Assembly (NCBI GenBank): GCA_947456815.1
Contig: CANGTL010000028.1
Location: forward strand, 1 to 37,358
DNA length: 37,358 nt
Direction of reading: 5' to 3'
Source: Flavobacteriaceae bacterium
GTDB lineage: Bacteria; Bacteroidota; Bacteroidia; Flavobacteriales; Flavobacteriaceae
The notes beneath the pieces are model-generated. The model did not search any database. It worked only from the letters and a program-made list of their open reading frames with translations, and had not been told where the DNA came from. A program made the translations under genes and the position numbers. Each line of letters begins with the position of its first letter. Positions within the stretch are counted from its first letter, which is position 1. This document shows positions 23,889-30,643 of this stretch, piece after piece.

Positions 23889-24929
23889 TTAATATTCTGC
23901 GAGTTTTGGATTTGTCAAGAACTCAGTATCAGTTAATGTTTTTAGGAAAGCAAGCAGCTTGTTTTTTTCAGCAGTGGTCAATGGAATTCCGAGTGTGCCA
24001 TTAGTATTCAAACTTGCGTCTAAATTTTGTGTTTTGGCTACCCCAGAACTATAATGATTTAGCACGGCATCGAGTGTGTAAAAACGACCGTCATGCATAT
24101 AAGGCGCCGTTTTCTCGATGTTGCGTAGGCTTGGCACTTTAAACTTATATCGGTCTTGTTCCTGATTGGTAACGCGGTAGCGACCGATATCATTCACCGC
24201 AGGATTGATTGGCAAACCATTGTTGCGAAAAGAATTATCAGTAAAGATATCTGTTGCATGACAGGAAGCGCACTTTACTTTGAAAATATCGTAACCATCC
24301 AATTCGTCCGTTGATAAGTCACCTCCAGATTCATTTCGGCGGAACTTATCAAAGCGCGAATTACTCGAGGTTGCCATCACCATAAATTGACCTAGTGCTT
24401 TTAGCATGTTCTCAGAATTGATTTGACCATCGGCAAAAGCCAATTTGAACAACTTTTGGTATGCGACATCGTTTTTCATCATGTTGATGGCGTTGCTAAA
24501 ATTACCGTTCATTTCAATCGGACTTGTGAATGGGATAATCGGTTGCAAATCGAGATGGGTCGTGGCACCATCCCACATGAAAGCAGTTTGGTATGCCAGG
24601 TTTTGAATTGGCGGTGTATTCCGCGTTCCGATTGCATCTCCAACACCATGACTCACCGAATGACCGTGATGGGTGAAAGCATCTTGCTGGATGTGACAAA
24701 AACCGCAGGAAACGATTCCATCCGATGCTAGACGTCCGTCGTAAAAGAGTTTTTTTCCGAGTTCAAATCCTTTTTCGGTTAGTGGATTGTTGGATAAATC
24801 GTATGCCAAAGGCGGAAAATTGCTGGGTACGCGATAATCAATCGGCAGGTTTTGATAGTCTTCGGAATTGTCTTTGGTGCAGCTCCAAAGCAAGGAAAGT
24901 GTCGCTATAAAACAGAGTAGTTTTTTCAT
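23889..24929 (-). CDS. MbnH-like dihaem cytochrome c peroxidase family lipoprotein
   Basis: The product is 346 residues with lipobox Cys17 in SLLWSC. There are two haem-binding motifs: CGFCH (75-79) and CASCH (220-224). The dihaem peroxidase/MauG superfamily pattern is seen in LGKKLFYDGRLASDGIVSC, GTRNTPPIQNLAYQTAFMWD and VPSLRNIEKTAPYMHDGRFY. The neighbour is an MbnP-like protein. In Methylosinus, MbnH oxidises a tryptophan of MbnP to kynurenine and so creates a copper site. The pairing here suggests the same kind of modification rather than simple peroxide detoxification. No methanobactin precursor peptide was seen. A 160-base gap containing a repeat separates it from mbnP. Confidence 0.87.
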   Translation of the reverse strand: MKKLLCFIATLSLLWSCTKDNSEDYQNLPIDYRVPSNFPPLAYDLSNNPLTEKGFELGKKLFYDGRLASDGIVSCGFCHIQQDAFTHHGHSVSHGVGDAIGTRNTPPIQNLAYQTAFMWDGATTHLDLQPIIPFTSPIEMNGNFSNAINMMKNDVAYQKLFKLAFADGQINSENMLKALGQFMVMATSSNSRFDKFRRNESGGDLSTDELDGYDIFKVKCASCHATDIFTDNSFRNNGLPINPAVNDIGRYRVTNQEQDRYKFKVPSLRNIEKTAPYMHDGRFYTLDAVLNHYSSGVAKTQNLDASLNTNGTLGIPLTTAEKNKLLAFLKTLTDTEFLTNPKLAEY

Positions 24930-24941
24930 GACTGAAATTTT

Positions 24942-25048
24942 AGCCCAGATAGCAATGAAAAGCCCGGAACACTTACGCCTTACCCTTGTTGGCGAAAGGC
25001 AGCGACCAAAGGAAGCTGGCTTTCGCTTTTCAAGGGTTGGCGTAAGTG
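24942..25048 (+). repeat. Dispersed intergenic repeat, copy D, hairpin-forming, inside the mbn-like operon
   Basis: It starts AGCCCAGATAGCAATGAAAA, then GCCCGG, related to the GATAGCAGCG-AAAGCCC module of copies A to C. Two arms, CACTTACGCCTTACCCTTG (24970-24988) and CAAGGGTTGGCGTAAGTG (25031-25048), are nearly complementary. Inside them GCGAAAG pairs with CTTTCGC and CAGC with GCTG, giving one long hairpin. It fills the gap between the MbnP-like and MbnH-like genes and would be transcribed with them. Confidence 0.75.
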
Positions 25049-25089
25049 TGAGGACTTGTAATGTATAGCTGGATTAGCTTTTAATGAAA

Positions 25090-25893
25090 TTAATCGTTGT
25101 GAACATGGTTTACGGTGAACATGCCTGATAAATTGGCCGTGATCAGTGGCAAATTAGTTCCTCCCATAATCATGGCACCCATTCCGCCCATATTGTTGTC
25201 GGAGAGATTGATTTTGTTGGCACCATCGATGATTTTTGCTACATCTGCAAAAATGTGTACATCTGGTGTAATGGTGGTTCTCACGGTTGCCTGCTCGGGC
25301 AAATTGAGCGTAATTTCGGTATAGTTATCATCGGTTCCGGTTTGCCCCGTGTGTACCATAAATTCGGTATCAGTAGCAACAGATGGTGAAGTAAACAACC
25401 CTTCGAATTTAATGAACTTGTATCCTGCGCTCCAAGACCACATCATTCCTTTGCTATCCGCTAATGTTAGGAAATCGCCTTGTCCGTCAGCGCCAAGATT
25501 AAATTGCTCTTGATCTACGCCAATTCCAAATTTAACTTTAGTGTAGTTACCTGCTGGAACATTACTTAATTCGATGGTTTGGCTGGCTTCATCAGATTCA
25601 TCAACAATAAAATAACTTTCGCTTTTAGGCACAGTGTACGTTGAGCCATCTTCTTTGGTCAATACGATATTGCTTACGATGTACTTAACATCGGAAACTT
25701 TTAAGTTTTCACCTTGTGAAGTAGTGTTTATTTGTGTGTTTAGGATCAGGTTAGCATTTCCAAAAACATTGTCAAATTCGATTCCGATCCCACCGGTACC
25801 TGAAATGGAATCTGTTGAATCATCTTTTGAGCATGAAGTTAATACGACGGAGATGGCCAATACTGCCAACATATTTTTGAATTGAAATTTCAT
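25090..25893 (-). CDS. MbnP-like copper-binding lipoprotein
   Basis: The product is 267 residues with lipobox Cys21 in SVVLTSC. The MbnP family pattern is seen in an N-terminal beta-rich domain (GIGIEFDNVFGNANLILNTQ, YIVSNIVLTKEDGSTY, SYFIVDESDEASQTIEL) and in MMWSWSAGYKFIKFEG, with Trp152 and Trp154 as candidates for oxidation to kynurenine. Possible metal ligands are His181 in VHTGQ, His213 in DVHIFAD, the methionine-rich NNMGGMGAMIMGG (233-245), and His263 and His265 near the C-terminus in NHVHND. In methanotrophs, MbnP binds copper after MbnH modifies it. It is upstream of the MbnH-like gene on the same strand and has its own promoter-like element at 25928-25959. Confidence 0.87.
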   Translation of the reverse strand: MKFQFKNMLAVLAISVVLTSCSKDDSTDSISGTGGIGIEFDNVFGNANLILNTQINTTSQGENLKVSDVKYIVSNIVLTKEDGSTYTVPKSESYFIVDESDEASQTIELSNVPAGNYTKVKFGIGVDQEQFNLGADGQGDFLTLADSKGMMWSWSAGYKFIKFEGLFTSPSVATDTEFMVHTGQTGTDDNYTEITLNLPEQATVRTTITPDVHIFADVAKIIDGANKINLSDNNMGGMGAMIMGGTNLPLITANLSGMFTVNHVHND

Positions 25894-25927
25894 TTGATAT
25901 TTTTTATTGATTAATGTATAGTTATAG

Positions 25928-25959
25928 CAAATTTAAGCTTGAAAAAGTTACTTCTTCAA
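25928..25959 (-). promoter_or_regulatory. Promoter of the MbnP-like gene
   Basis: On the minus strand TTG (25957-25959), 21 bases, then TAAATTTG (25928-25935); the spacing is within the range of flavobacterial promoters. Just upstream lies a 14-base palindrome, GGACACAACTGTCC (25967-25980), a possible operator. The 158-base gap around it holds nothing else I can name. Confidence 0.55.
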
Positions 25960-26051
25960 ACTCTTTGGACACAACTGTCCCTATTTATCAGACTTATTTA
26001 TGGAGCTGAATAAATGAAACGAAACCTAGGCTTCGAATTCCGAAACTTAAA

Positions 26052-26429
26052 TCAAGAAATAAAAGTTGGGGGATGGAAAACAGAACAACCAATTCTAAAG
26101 AAGTATAAATTGGAGTAATTATTAGGAATTGCCTTTTGGAATTGGAAGTAATTTGGTGCTTTAATTAGCGATTGAATGCTTTGAAAAAATAGTTCTTCTG
26201 TTAGATTTTTAGCGTTTAATTTTCTATCCGAAGAAATTGGTTTTTCGCTTTCCGACGCTTTCGCCAACTCTTTCATCAAATGGCATTTTCCGTTGCATTG
26301 CATTTTGGGTTTGGCTTTATTGACGCAAAGTGTTTTTGAAATGTAATCGTAATTGATTGCATACTCTAGAACCGGAAGAATTGGTTTTAGAAGGAGTATT
26401 ATTACAATTAAAAGTGCAATTTTTTTCAC
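26052..26429 (-). CDS. Small membrane-anchored CNGKCHL-motif protein, unknown function
   Basis: The product is 125 residues. An N-terminal hydrophobic helix (KKIALLIVIILLLKPILPVL) is followed by YISKTLCVNKAKPKMQCNGK, then CHLMKEL. Cys34, Cys44 and Cys48 lie within 15 residues with a His next to the last, suggesting a metal-binding site or disulfide. The C-terminal end is SVFHPPTFIS. I recall short proteins with an LCVNK-CNGKCxL pattern beside metal-transport genes in Bacteroidota, but no function is known to me. The gene is the first of the minus-strand copper-type cluster and has a TACCTTTG -7 element plus a shared CRP/FNR-type palindrome upstream. Confidence 0.75.
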   Translation of the reverse strand: MKKIALLIVIILLLKPILPVLEYAINYDYISKTLCVNKAKPKMQCNGKCHLMKELAKASESEKPISSDRKLNAKNLTEELFFQSIQSLIKAPNYFQFQKAIPNNYSNLYFFRIGCSVFHPPTFIS

Positions 26430-26538
26430 AACACAAATTTAAATTAAATTCTTCTAACACTCAGACGACAAATAAGGAATTCTCTTGCATAATTACTAAG
26501 AAACAATCAAATTATTTGCTTTTGAACGAATGTTGCGA

Positions 26539-26546
26539 CAAAGGTA
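26539..26546 (-). promoter_or_regulatory. -7 element of the CNGKCHL gene
   Basis: The minus strand reads TACCTTTG, a perfect TAnnTTTG. Its last G (26539) is 37.5 bp from the centre of the palindrome at 26569-26584, mirroring the divergent element at 26607-26614. No -33 TTG is present, as expected of an activator-dependent promoter. Confidence 0.65.
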
Positions 26547-26568
26547 AGCTCACATTAAAATGGAAATC

Positions 26569-26584
26569 TATGATTCGAATCATA
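26569..26584. promoter_or_regulatory. CRP/FNR-type operator, site 1 (perfect 16-bp palindrome)
   Basis: TATGATTCGAATCATA is perfectly self-complementary and has the 5-6-5 geometry of CRP-family sites (TATGA-N6-TCATA). It lies exactly midway between the -7 elements of the CNGKCHL gene and the CRP/FNR-like gene, 37.5 bp from the end of each. That puts it near -42 for both, the class II activator position. Related sites occur at 28496-28511 and 36225-36240. Confidence 0.75.
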
Positions 26585-26606
26585 TTTTTTTTAACTTTAG
26601 AAAAAT

Positions 26607-26614
26607 TACTTTTG
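26607..26614 (+). promoter_or_regulatory. -7 element of the CRP/FNR-type regulator gene
   Basis: TACTTTTG matches TAnnTTTG. Position -33 has TTT instead of TTG. The predicted start near 26620 leaves a leader of about 57 bases. The operator at 26569-26584 overlaps the -35/-42 region. Confidence 0.55.
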
Positions 26615-26676
26615 TGGTCTTTGCAAGTATTTACCACGTATCGAACAAAAAATACAACTGTAAAATTCGAATTCTT

Positions 26677-27267
26677 ATGCAAATTGATGTCGATTTACTT
26701 TTTTCTTGGGGCGCAATTGCCAAAAAATACAAAAGAAATGAGGTAGTATTTAATGAAAATGAATTGGCGCAGTTCTATTTTCAAATCATAGAAGGAAGCG
26801 TCCGAATGTTTAACTCTAATGACGAAGGAAAAGAATTCACACAAGGACTATTTTGCGATGGCGACAGTTTTGGAGAGCCTCCCTTGTTTATTGACGAAAA
26901 ATATCCTTCTACAGCGGTTGCTTTTCATGATAGTACGATAATCAAATTATCAAAAGAAAAGTTCTTGACTATTTTAGATGAATACCCAACAATACAGAGG
27001 TCTATCTTAAAATTGATGGCACAAAGAATTCACAATAAAGCAAATACATCCAAAGAAATCATCAATCAAAAGCCCGAATTTAGAGTACTTGCCTTTTTAA
27101 ATACATTTAAGAAAAAATCAGGAGTAGCCGAAAAGATTCTCATACCTTATACAAGGCAAGAAATAGCGAATTTCACCGGATTGCGGGTAGAGACCGTCAT
27201 TAGGGTTTTTACCAAAATGAATAACTGTAATAAAGTGGAAATCATCCACCATAAAATCTATTATTAA
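26677..27267 (+). CDS. CRP/FNR family transcription regulator
   Basis: The product is 196 residues from the ATG at 26677; a longer in-frame reading from 26560 would begin inside the operator and is rejected. The N-terminal cyclic-nucleotide-binding-like domain has YFQIIEGSVRMFNSNDEGKE and GDSFGEPPLFIDEKYPSTAV. A long dimer helix (about 98-128) precedes the winged helix-turn-helix, TRQEIANFTGLRVETVIRVF (159-178). The recognition helix has Glu172 and Arg176 in the FNR/CRP positions (V-E-T-x-x-R, as in FNR). Only two cysteines (60 and 184) are present, so an FNR-type 4Fe-4S cluster is unlikely; haem-based NO sensing or another ligand is possible. The gene is followed directly by a membrane protein gene and probably controls the sites with its TATGA-N6-TCATA signature. 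Confidence 0.9.
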   Translation: MQIDVDLLFSWGAIAKKYKRNEVVFNENELAQFYFQIIEGSVRMFNSNDEGKEFTQGLFCDGDSFGEPPLFIDEKYPSTAVAFHDSTIIKLSKEKFLTILDEYPTIQRSILKLMAQRIHNKANTSKEIINQKPEFRVLAFLNTFKKKSGVAEKILIPYTRQEIANFTGLRVETVIRVFTKMNNCNKVEIIHHKIYY

Positions 27268-28500
27268 ATGAAATTGAATGTAAAATTTTGGTTAAAAATT
27301 TCATTCTTGAATCTTTGTATCGTAGCACTTCTTGGTGTTATCATGCGGTATAAAATAGGTTTTGAATTTCCTTATCTCAATCAAAAAAACCTGCAACACG
27401 CTCACTCTCATTTTGCCTTTTCCGGCTGGGTAAGTCATACTTTAATGACTTTGATGGTGTTTTATTTACAAACTAAAATTTCAGATCTCAACACGGTCAA
27501 TTACCGAAAAATTATTGTTGCCAATTTAATCTGTTCATTTGGAATGCTTTTCTCGTTTACGTTGGAAGGATATGGACTTACTTCAATTATACTTTCAACC
27601 TTTTCAATAGTTGTGTCATACATTTTTGCCTATCAATTTTGGAGAGATTTAAAACGAATTGACCCAGATTCCATCTCTGTAGATTGGTTTAAAACTGCTT
27701 TATTTTTCAATATAATTTCATCATTCGGAACGTTCTACTTAGCCTATATGATGGCCAGCAAAAATGTAGACCAGGATTATTATTTGAGTTCAGTATATTA
27801 TTTTTTACATTTTCAATATAATGGCTGGTTTTTCTTTGGAGCGATGGGATTACTTTTTGGTTATTTAAATCTCAAAAAATCAGAACATTCTTTTTACATC
27901 ATCACTCATAATTTGTTAGCATTGGCCTGCATTCCAGCGTATTTTTTATCGACACTCTGGCTAAAACTTCCGAATTGGCTCTATGTCACAACAGTTCTTG
28001 CCGCAATGACGCAAGTATACGCGTGGTTTAGATTTCTATTAATTGTGCTAAAAACTCGAAAGCATAGTTTTGAAAACTATCCAAACTTTTTGCGCTATAT
28101 TTTAGTGTTTATCGCATTTTCGTTAAGTGTTAAGTTGCTTTTGCAATTAGGCTCGACAATTCCAGCTATCAGCCAATTGGCCTTTGGTTTTCGACCGATT
28201 GTAATTGCCTATTTACATTTGGTTTTTCTTGCCATTATTTCCTTGTTTTTACTATTTTATGTATTGAGCAATCATTTGATTTTAATGACTAAGAAAATAA
28301 AAACTGGCATCCTACTATTCTCGGTTGGAGTCGTTTTGAATGAAATGATTTTAGCGATCCAAGGAATTGCCTCATTTAGTTATACTGTCATTCCGTATGC
28401 CGATGACCTGCTTTTTGGCATTGCACTTCTTCTGTTTTTTGGAATAGGATATTCCGCAATTCAAGTCATAAAAAAAGTTAAAAATAATCCTCCAGTATGA
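27268..28500 (+). CDS. Histidine-rich polytopic membrane protein, possibly haem-copper-oxidase/NnrS-like
   Basis: The product is 410 residues with about 12 hydrophobic helices. The start codon directly follows the regulator's stop (TAAATG), so the two are translationally linked. Helix 2 begins LQHAHSHFAFSGWVSHTLMT, with His44, 46, 48 and 57. A related pattern, YFLHFQYNGWFFFGAMG, recurs in the middle and IAYLHLVFLAII later. HxH-x-H motifs at helix starts with a following GW recall haem ligands in haem-copper oxidase subunit I and in NnrS, which is linked to nitric oxide. I did not recognise a complete set of oxidase ligands, so this remains a candidate haem or metal membrane protein in a denitrification setting. 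Confidence 0.7.
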   Translation: MKLNVKFWLKISFLNLCIVALLGVIMRYKIGFEFPYLNQKNLQHAHSHFAFSGWVSHTLMTLMVFYLQTKISDLNTVNYRKIIVANLICSFGMLFSFTLEGYGLTSIILSTFSIVVSYIFAYQFWRDLKRIDPDSISVDWFKTALFFNIISSFGTFYLAYMMASKNVDQDYYLSSVYYFLHFQYNGWFFFGAMGLLFGYLNLKKSEHSFYIITHNLLALACIPAYFLSTLWLKLPNWLYVTTVLAAMTQVYAWFRFLLIVLKTRKHSFENYPNFLRYILVFIAFSLSVKLLLQLGSTIPAISQLAFGFRPIVIAYLHLVFLAIISLFLLFYVLSNHLILMTKKIKTGILLFSVGVVLNEMILAIQGIASFSYTVIPYADDLLFGIALLLFFGIGYSAIQVIKKVKNNPPV

Positions 28501-28511
28501 TTGAACTCATA
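28496..28511. promoter_or_regulatory. CRP/FNR-type operator, site 2, upstream of the fasciclin gene
   Basis: TATGATTGAACTCATA (TATGA-N6-TCATA) overlaps the stop codon of the membrane protein gene. Its centre is 36.5 bp from the G of the TTTG in GTACTTTG (28533-28540), the likely -7 element of the fasciclin gene. The spacing is identical to that at the nos promoter. Confidence 0.7.
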
Positions 28512-28574
28512 AAATAAAGATTTGGTAATTAGGTACTTTGTACTATAAACTAAAAGAAAATAAATCTTTGTATT

Positions 28575-29129
28575 ATGAAAAAATCAATTACAACTTTACT
28601 ATTTGCATCACTAGTTGTTGCATTTGGATGTAAAAACACAACAGAATCAGCACCTGAAGCTACAACAGAAAACACAGAAACAAAAGCTGCGGGACAAGAA
28701 GGAGTTGTTGACGATACTTCAGCCCGAAACATTGTTCAAACCGCCATCGGTAGTAAAGATCATACAACATTAGTTGCCGCGGTAAAAGCAGCAGACCTTG
28801 TGACTGCACTAAGCAACGCTGGACCATTTACAGTTTTTGCTCCAACGAATGCTGCTTTTGGTAAACTTCCAGCAGGAACGGTTGAAGGCTTATTAAAACC
28901 TGAGAAAAAAGGAGATTTACAAAACATTTTAGGGTATCATACTTATGTTGGTACCTTAAAAACAGAATATATGCAAGACGGACAAGAATTTGATATGGTC
29001 TTTGGCGGCAAAGTAAAAATAACCAAAAAAGGCGACAAAACTTTTGTAAACGGTTCTGAAATTCTTGCTTCAATACCCACTTCAAACGGGATTATTCATG
29101 TAATCGGAGATGTATTATTACCCAAATAA
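28575..29129 (+). CDS. Fasciclin-domain lipoprotein
   Basis: The product is 184 residues. The signal peptide ends in VVAFGC with lipobox Cys19 after MKKSITTLLFASLVVAFG. An acidic linker (about 20-50) leads to one fasciclin (FAS1) domain with the usual H1 and H2 motifs: VTALSNAGPFTVFAPTNAAF and a C-terminal SNGIIHVIGDVLLPK. FAS1 domains are adhesion or ligand-binding modules. In Bacteroidota such lipoproteins are often encoded near denitrification genes, but their role is not defined. The TATGA-N6-TCATA site upstream suggests control by the neighbouring regulator. The gene ends at the terminator 29173-29208. Confidence 0.93.
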   Translation: MKKSITTLLFASLVVAFGCKNTTESAPEATTENTETKAAGQEGVVDDTSARNIVQTAIGSKDHTTLVAAVKAADLVTALSNAGPFTVFAPTNAAFGKLPAGTVEGLLKPEKKGDLQNILGYHTYVGTLKTEYMQDGQEFDMVFGGKVKITKKGDKTFVNGSEILASIPTSNGIIHVIGDVLLPK

Positions 29130-29172
29130 AACCCAATTATTAATTCAAAGTAATGTCCTTTTTGATTAAATT

Positions 29173-29208
29173 AAAAAAGCGTGAATTTCGATTATTCACG
29201 CTTTTTTT
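29173..29208. terminator. Bidirectional terminator between fasciclin gene and nos operon end
   Basis: AAAAAAGCGTGAAT (29173-29186) pairs perfectly with its complement (29194-29207) around a 7-base loop. On the plus strand a T-run follows for the fasciclin gene; on the minus strand it closes the nos operon. The truncated haemoglobin stop codon lies within the T-run. Confidence 0.92.
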
Positions 29209-29578
29209 ATGCTAATGTCTTATACATCATAGCCGTCGCAATGTTAACCGCCCTTTGCTTAGTTTCTTCCGCTTTTGCGCCTTGATATAAATCATCTATT
29301 GTTTCGTGAAATACTTTAATCCAATGCAAAAAATGACTTTGAGTCATAGCACTTTTTTGATGAAGCAATTTGTGTTTCTCCATCGGATTTCCGCTAAAAT
29401 TTCCTGTTGAGAAGAGAATATTCTCCCAAAAATCGTACATGATAGGTAAATGCTTATCCCAATTAACATGAGACACTTCATTGAAAAAATAACCGATTTC
29501 GTTATCCATTTTTATTTTGTCATAGAAAGCATCTACTAATTTGATAATGTCGTCCCTATTTTTTATATCTGGTTTCAT
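29207..29578 (-). CDS. Group III truncated haemoglobin
   Basis: The product is 123 residues with the globin pattern of truncated group III: an N-terminal helix (IIKLVDAFYDKIKMDNEIGY), MYDFWENILFSTGNFSGNP around 47-65, and the proximal haem His82 in SHFLHWIKVFHETI, matching the group III HFxxWxxxF pattern. Such globins bind O2 or NO. As the last gene of the nos operon, 4 bases after the cupin-like gene, a role in NO binding or detoxification during denitrification is a reasonable inference. Confidence 0.92.
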   Translation of the reverse strand: MKPDIKNRDDIIKLVDAFYDKIKMDNEIGYFFNEVSHVNWDKHLPIMYDFWENILFSTGNFSGNPMEKHKLLHQKSAMTQSHFLHWIKVFHETIDDLYQGAKAEETKQRAVNIATAMMYKTLA

Positions 29579-29582
29579 TTTT

Positions 29583-29876
29583 TTATCCTTTAAATAAAAT
29601 GCACAAACTGTCCTCTAACGCTTCTAATGAATGTAGTACTTCTGTTGGAATTTTCTTTTCTTGAAAAGTCAATATTTGTTCTTCCAAGTTGTGTTCTCTA
29701 TAAACCACGCCTCCTTTAACTACAAGTAACAAAGCAGGAACTTCTGTCTTATGTTCTTTGAGAATCATTCCTTTTTTGAAAGCAATGGCTACTACTTTGG
29801 TGGTTGCTGTTTTCTGAATTGCTATTGCAACTGGGTTTTCAGCGGTTTCTAGTTTTTGAAATAGTTCTTGAAACAT
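29583..29876 (-). CDS. Small cupin-like protein in the nos operon
   Basis: The product is 97 residues. It contains KGMILKEHKTEVPALLLVVK, then GGVVYREHNLEEQ and EVLHSLEALEDSLCILF. The pattern fits a single small cupin barrel: a GxxxxxH block, a central PALLLVVKGG turn and a later HxLEALEDS block. Candidate metal ligands are His in KEHK, YREH and VLHSL. The start codon overlaps the nosY stop by one base, so translation is probably coupled. The function is unknown. Cupin and globin genes at the end of a nos operon suggest redox or NO-related accessory roles. Confidence 0.7.
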   Translation of the reverse strand: MFQELFQKLETAENPVAIAIQKTATTKVVAIAFKKGMILKEHKTEVPALLLVVKGGVVYREHNLEEQILTFQEKKIPTEVLHSLEALEDSLCILFKG

Positions 29877-30643
29877 TATAAATCTTTATTTTTAAATTTT
29901 AATAATGAAATGAAAAAAGGCACAATCGCCCACAAGCAAAGCAATCCGAACGAGATAATTAATCCCCAGGAAGTTCCGAAAAAGTCTTTAAAAATGGCTC
30001 CTGTATAGCCCATCATAGCCGATTGATCTAGTTGCAATAGGATTTGTATTCTAGCTAAATCGATTGGGCTAAAAGCACTTACGCCTACCATCGCTTTTTC
30101 TATCGGATATTCTGAAAACTGAAACAATAAGAACAATACCATCCCATCAAAAAGCAATGCAAAATAGAGCCAAGACAAAATTGCAATACCAATCCCTTTT
30201 GATTTGTCTCTTGTAATGATCGCGCTCAAAAACGCCAAAGCCACAAAAATTATCGAAATCAAACAGCCAACTAGAAGCATCATTACTCCCACACTATCGG
30301 GCGAAAACAACAGCAAAGGAACTCCAGCACCAACAATAAAAGCAAGAACCATGGCTGAAGTCAATCCAATAAACAAACTAATCCAAATCTTGGTTCTCTT
30401 TATGGGTTGGCTTAAGAGTAGCTCAATAAATTCAGAACTGTTATACAAATAAATGGTTGCAAAAAGTATCGAAACCAAAGGAACCGTAAATAGAATAACG
30501 TTCAAAATTGTCAGCAAACCTTTAGATGAATTGTCTTCCAAACCAAACGAACTCCACGACAATAATCCAAGAATTAAAGTATAGACGAGTAGTGTCTTGT
30601 TCTTTAAAATATCGAAAAAAATGATTTTAATAATTCGATTCAT
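29876..30643 (-). CDS. nosY: NosY-type ABC transporter permease
   Basis: The product is 255 residues from the ATG at 30643; a TTG start nine codons earlier (30670) is also in frame. There are six hydrophobic helices, among them TLLVYTLILGLLSWSSFGL, ILFATIYLY and VMLAFIVGAGVPLLLF-like segments. The N-terminal MNRIIKIIFFDILKNKTLLV is typical of ABC-2 permeases. It overlaps nosF by 17 bases and forms with it the NosFY ABC complex that, with NosD, is needed for maturation of the NosZ copper centre. It is immediately followed by the cupin-like gene. Confidence 0.9.
   Translation of the reverse strand: MNRIIKIIFFDILKNKTLLVYTLILGLLSWSSFGLEDNSSKGLLTILNVILFTVPLVSILFATIYLYNSSEFIELLLSQPIKRTKIWISLFIGLTSAMVLAFIVGAGVPLLLFSPDSVGVMMLLVGCLISIIFVALAFLSAIITRDKSKGIGIAILSWLYFALLFDGMVLFLLFQFSEYPIEKAMVGVSAFSPIDLARIQILLQLDQSAMMGYTGAIFKDFFGTSWGLIISFGLLCLWAIVPFFISLLKFKNKDL

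Noticed and set aside
23889..24929. Plain cytochrome c peroxidase for H2O2 detoxification
   Set aside because: The adjacent MbnP-like gene and barrel, and the overall pattern, fit an MbnH-type modifying enzyme better; not excluded.
26357..26746. 129-residue open frame overlapping the regulator and the CNGKCHL gene
   Set aside because: It crosses the divergent promoter region and operator and is out of frame with both neighbours.
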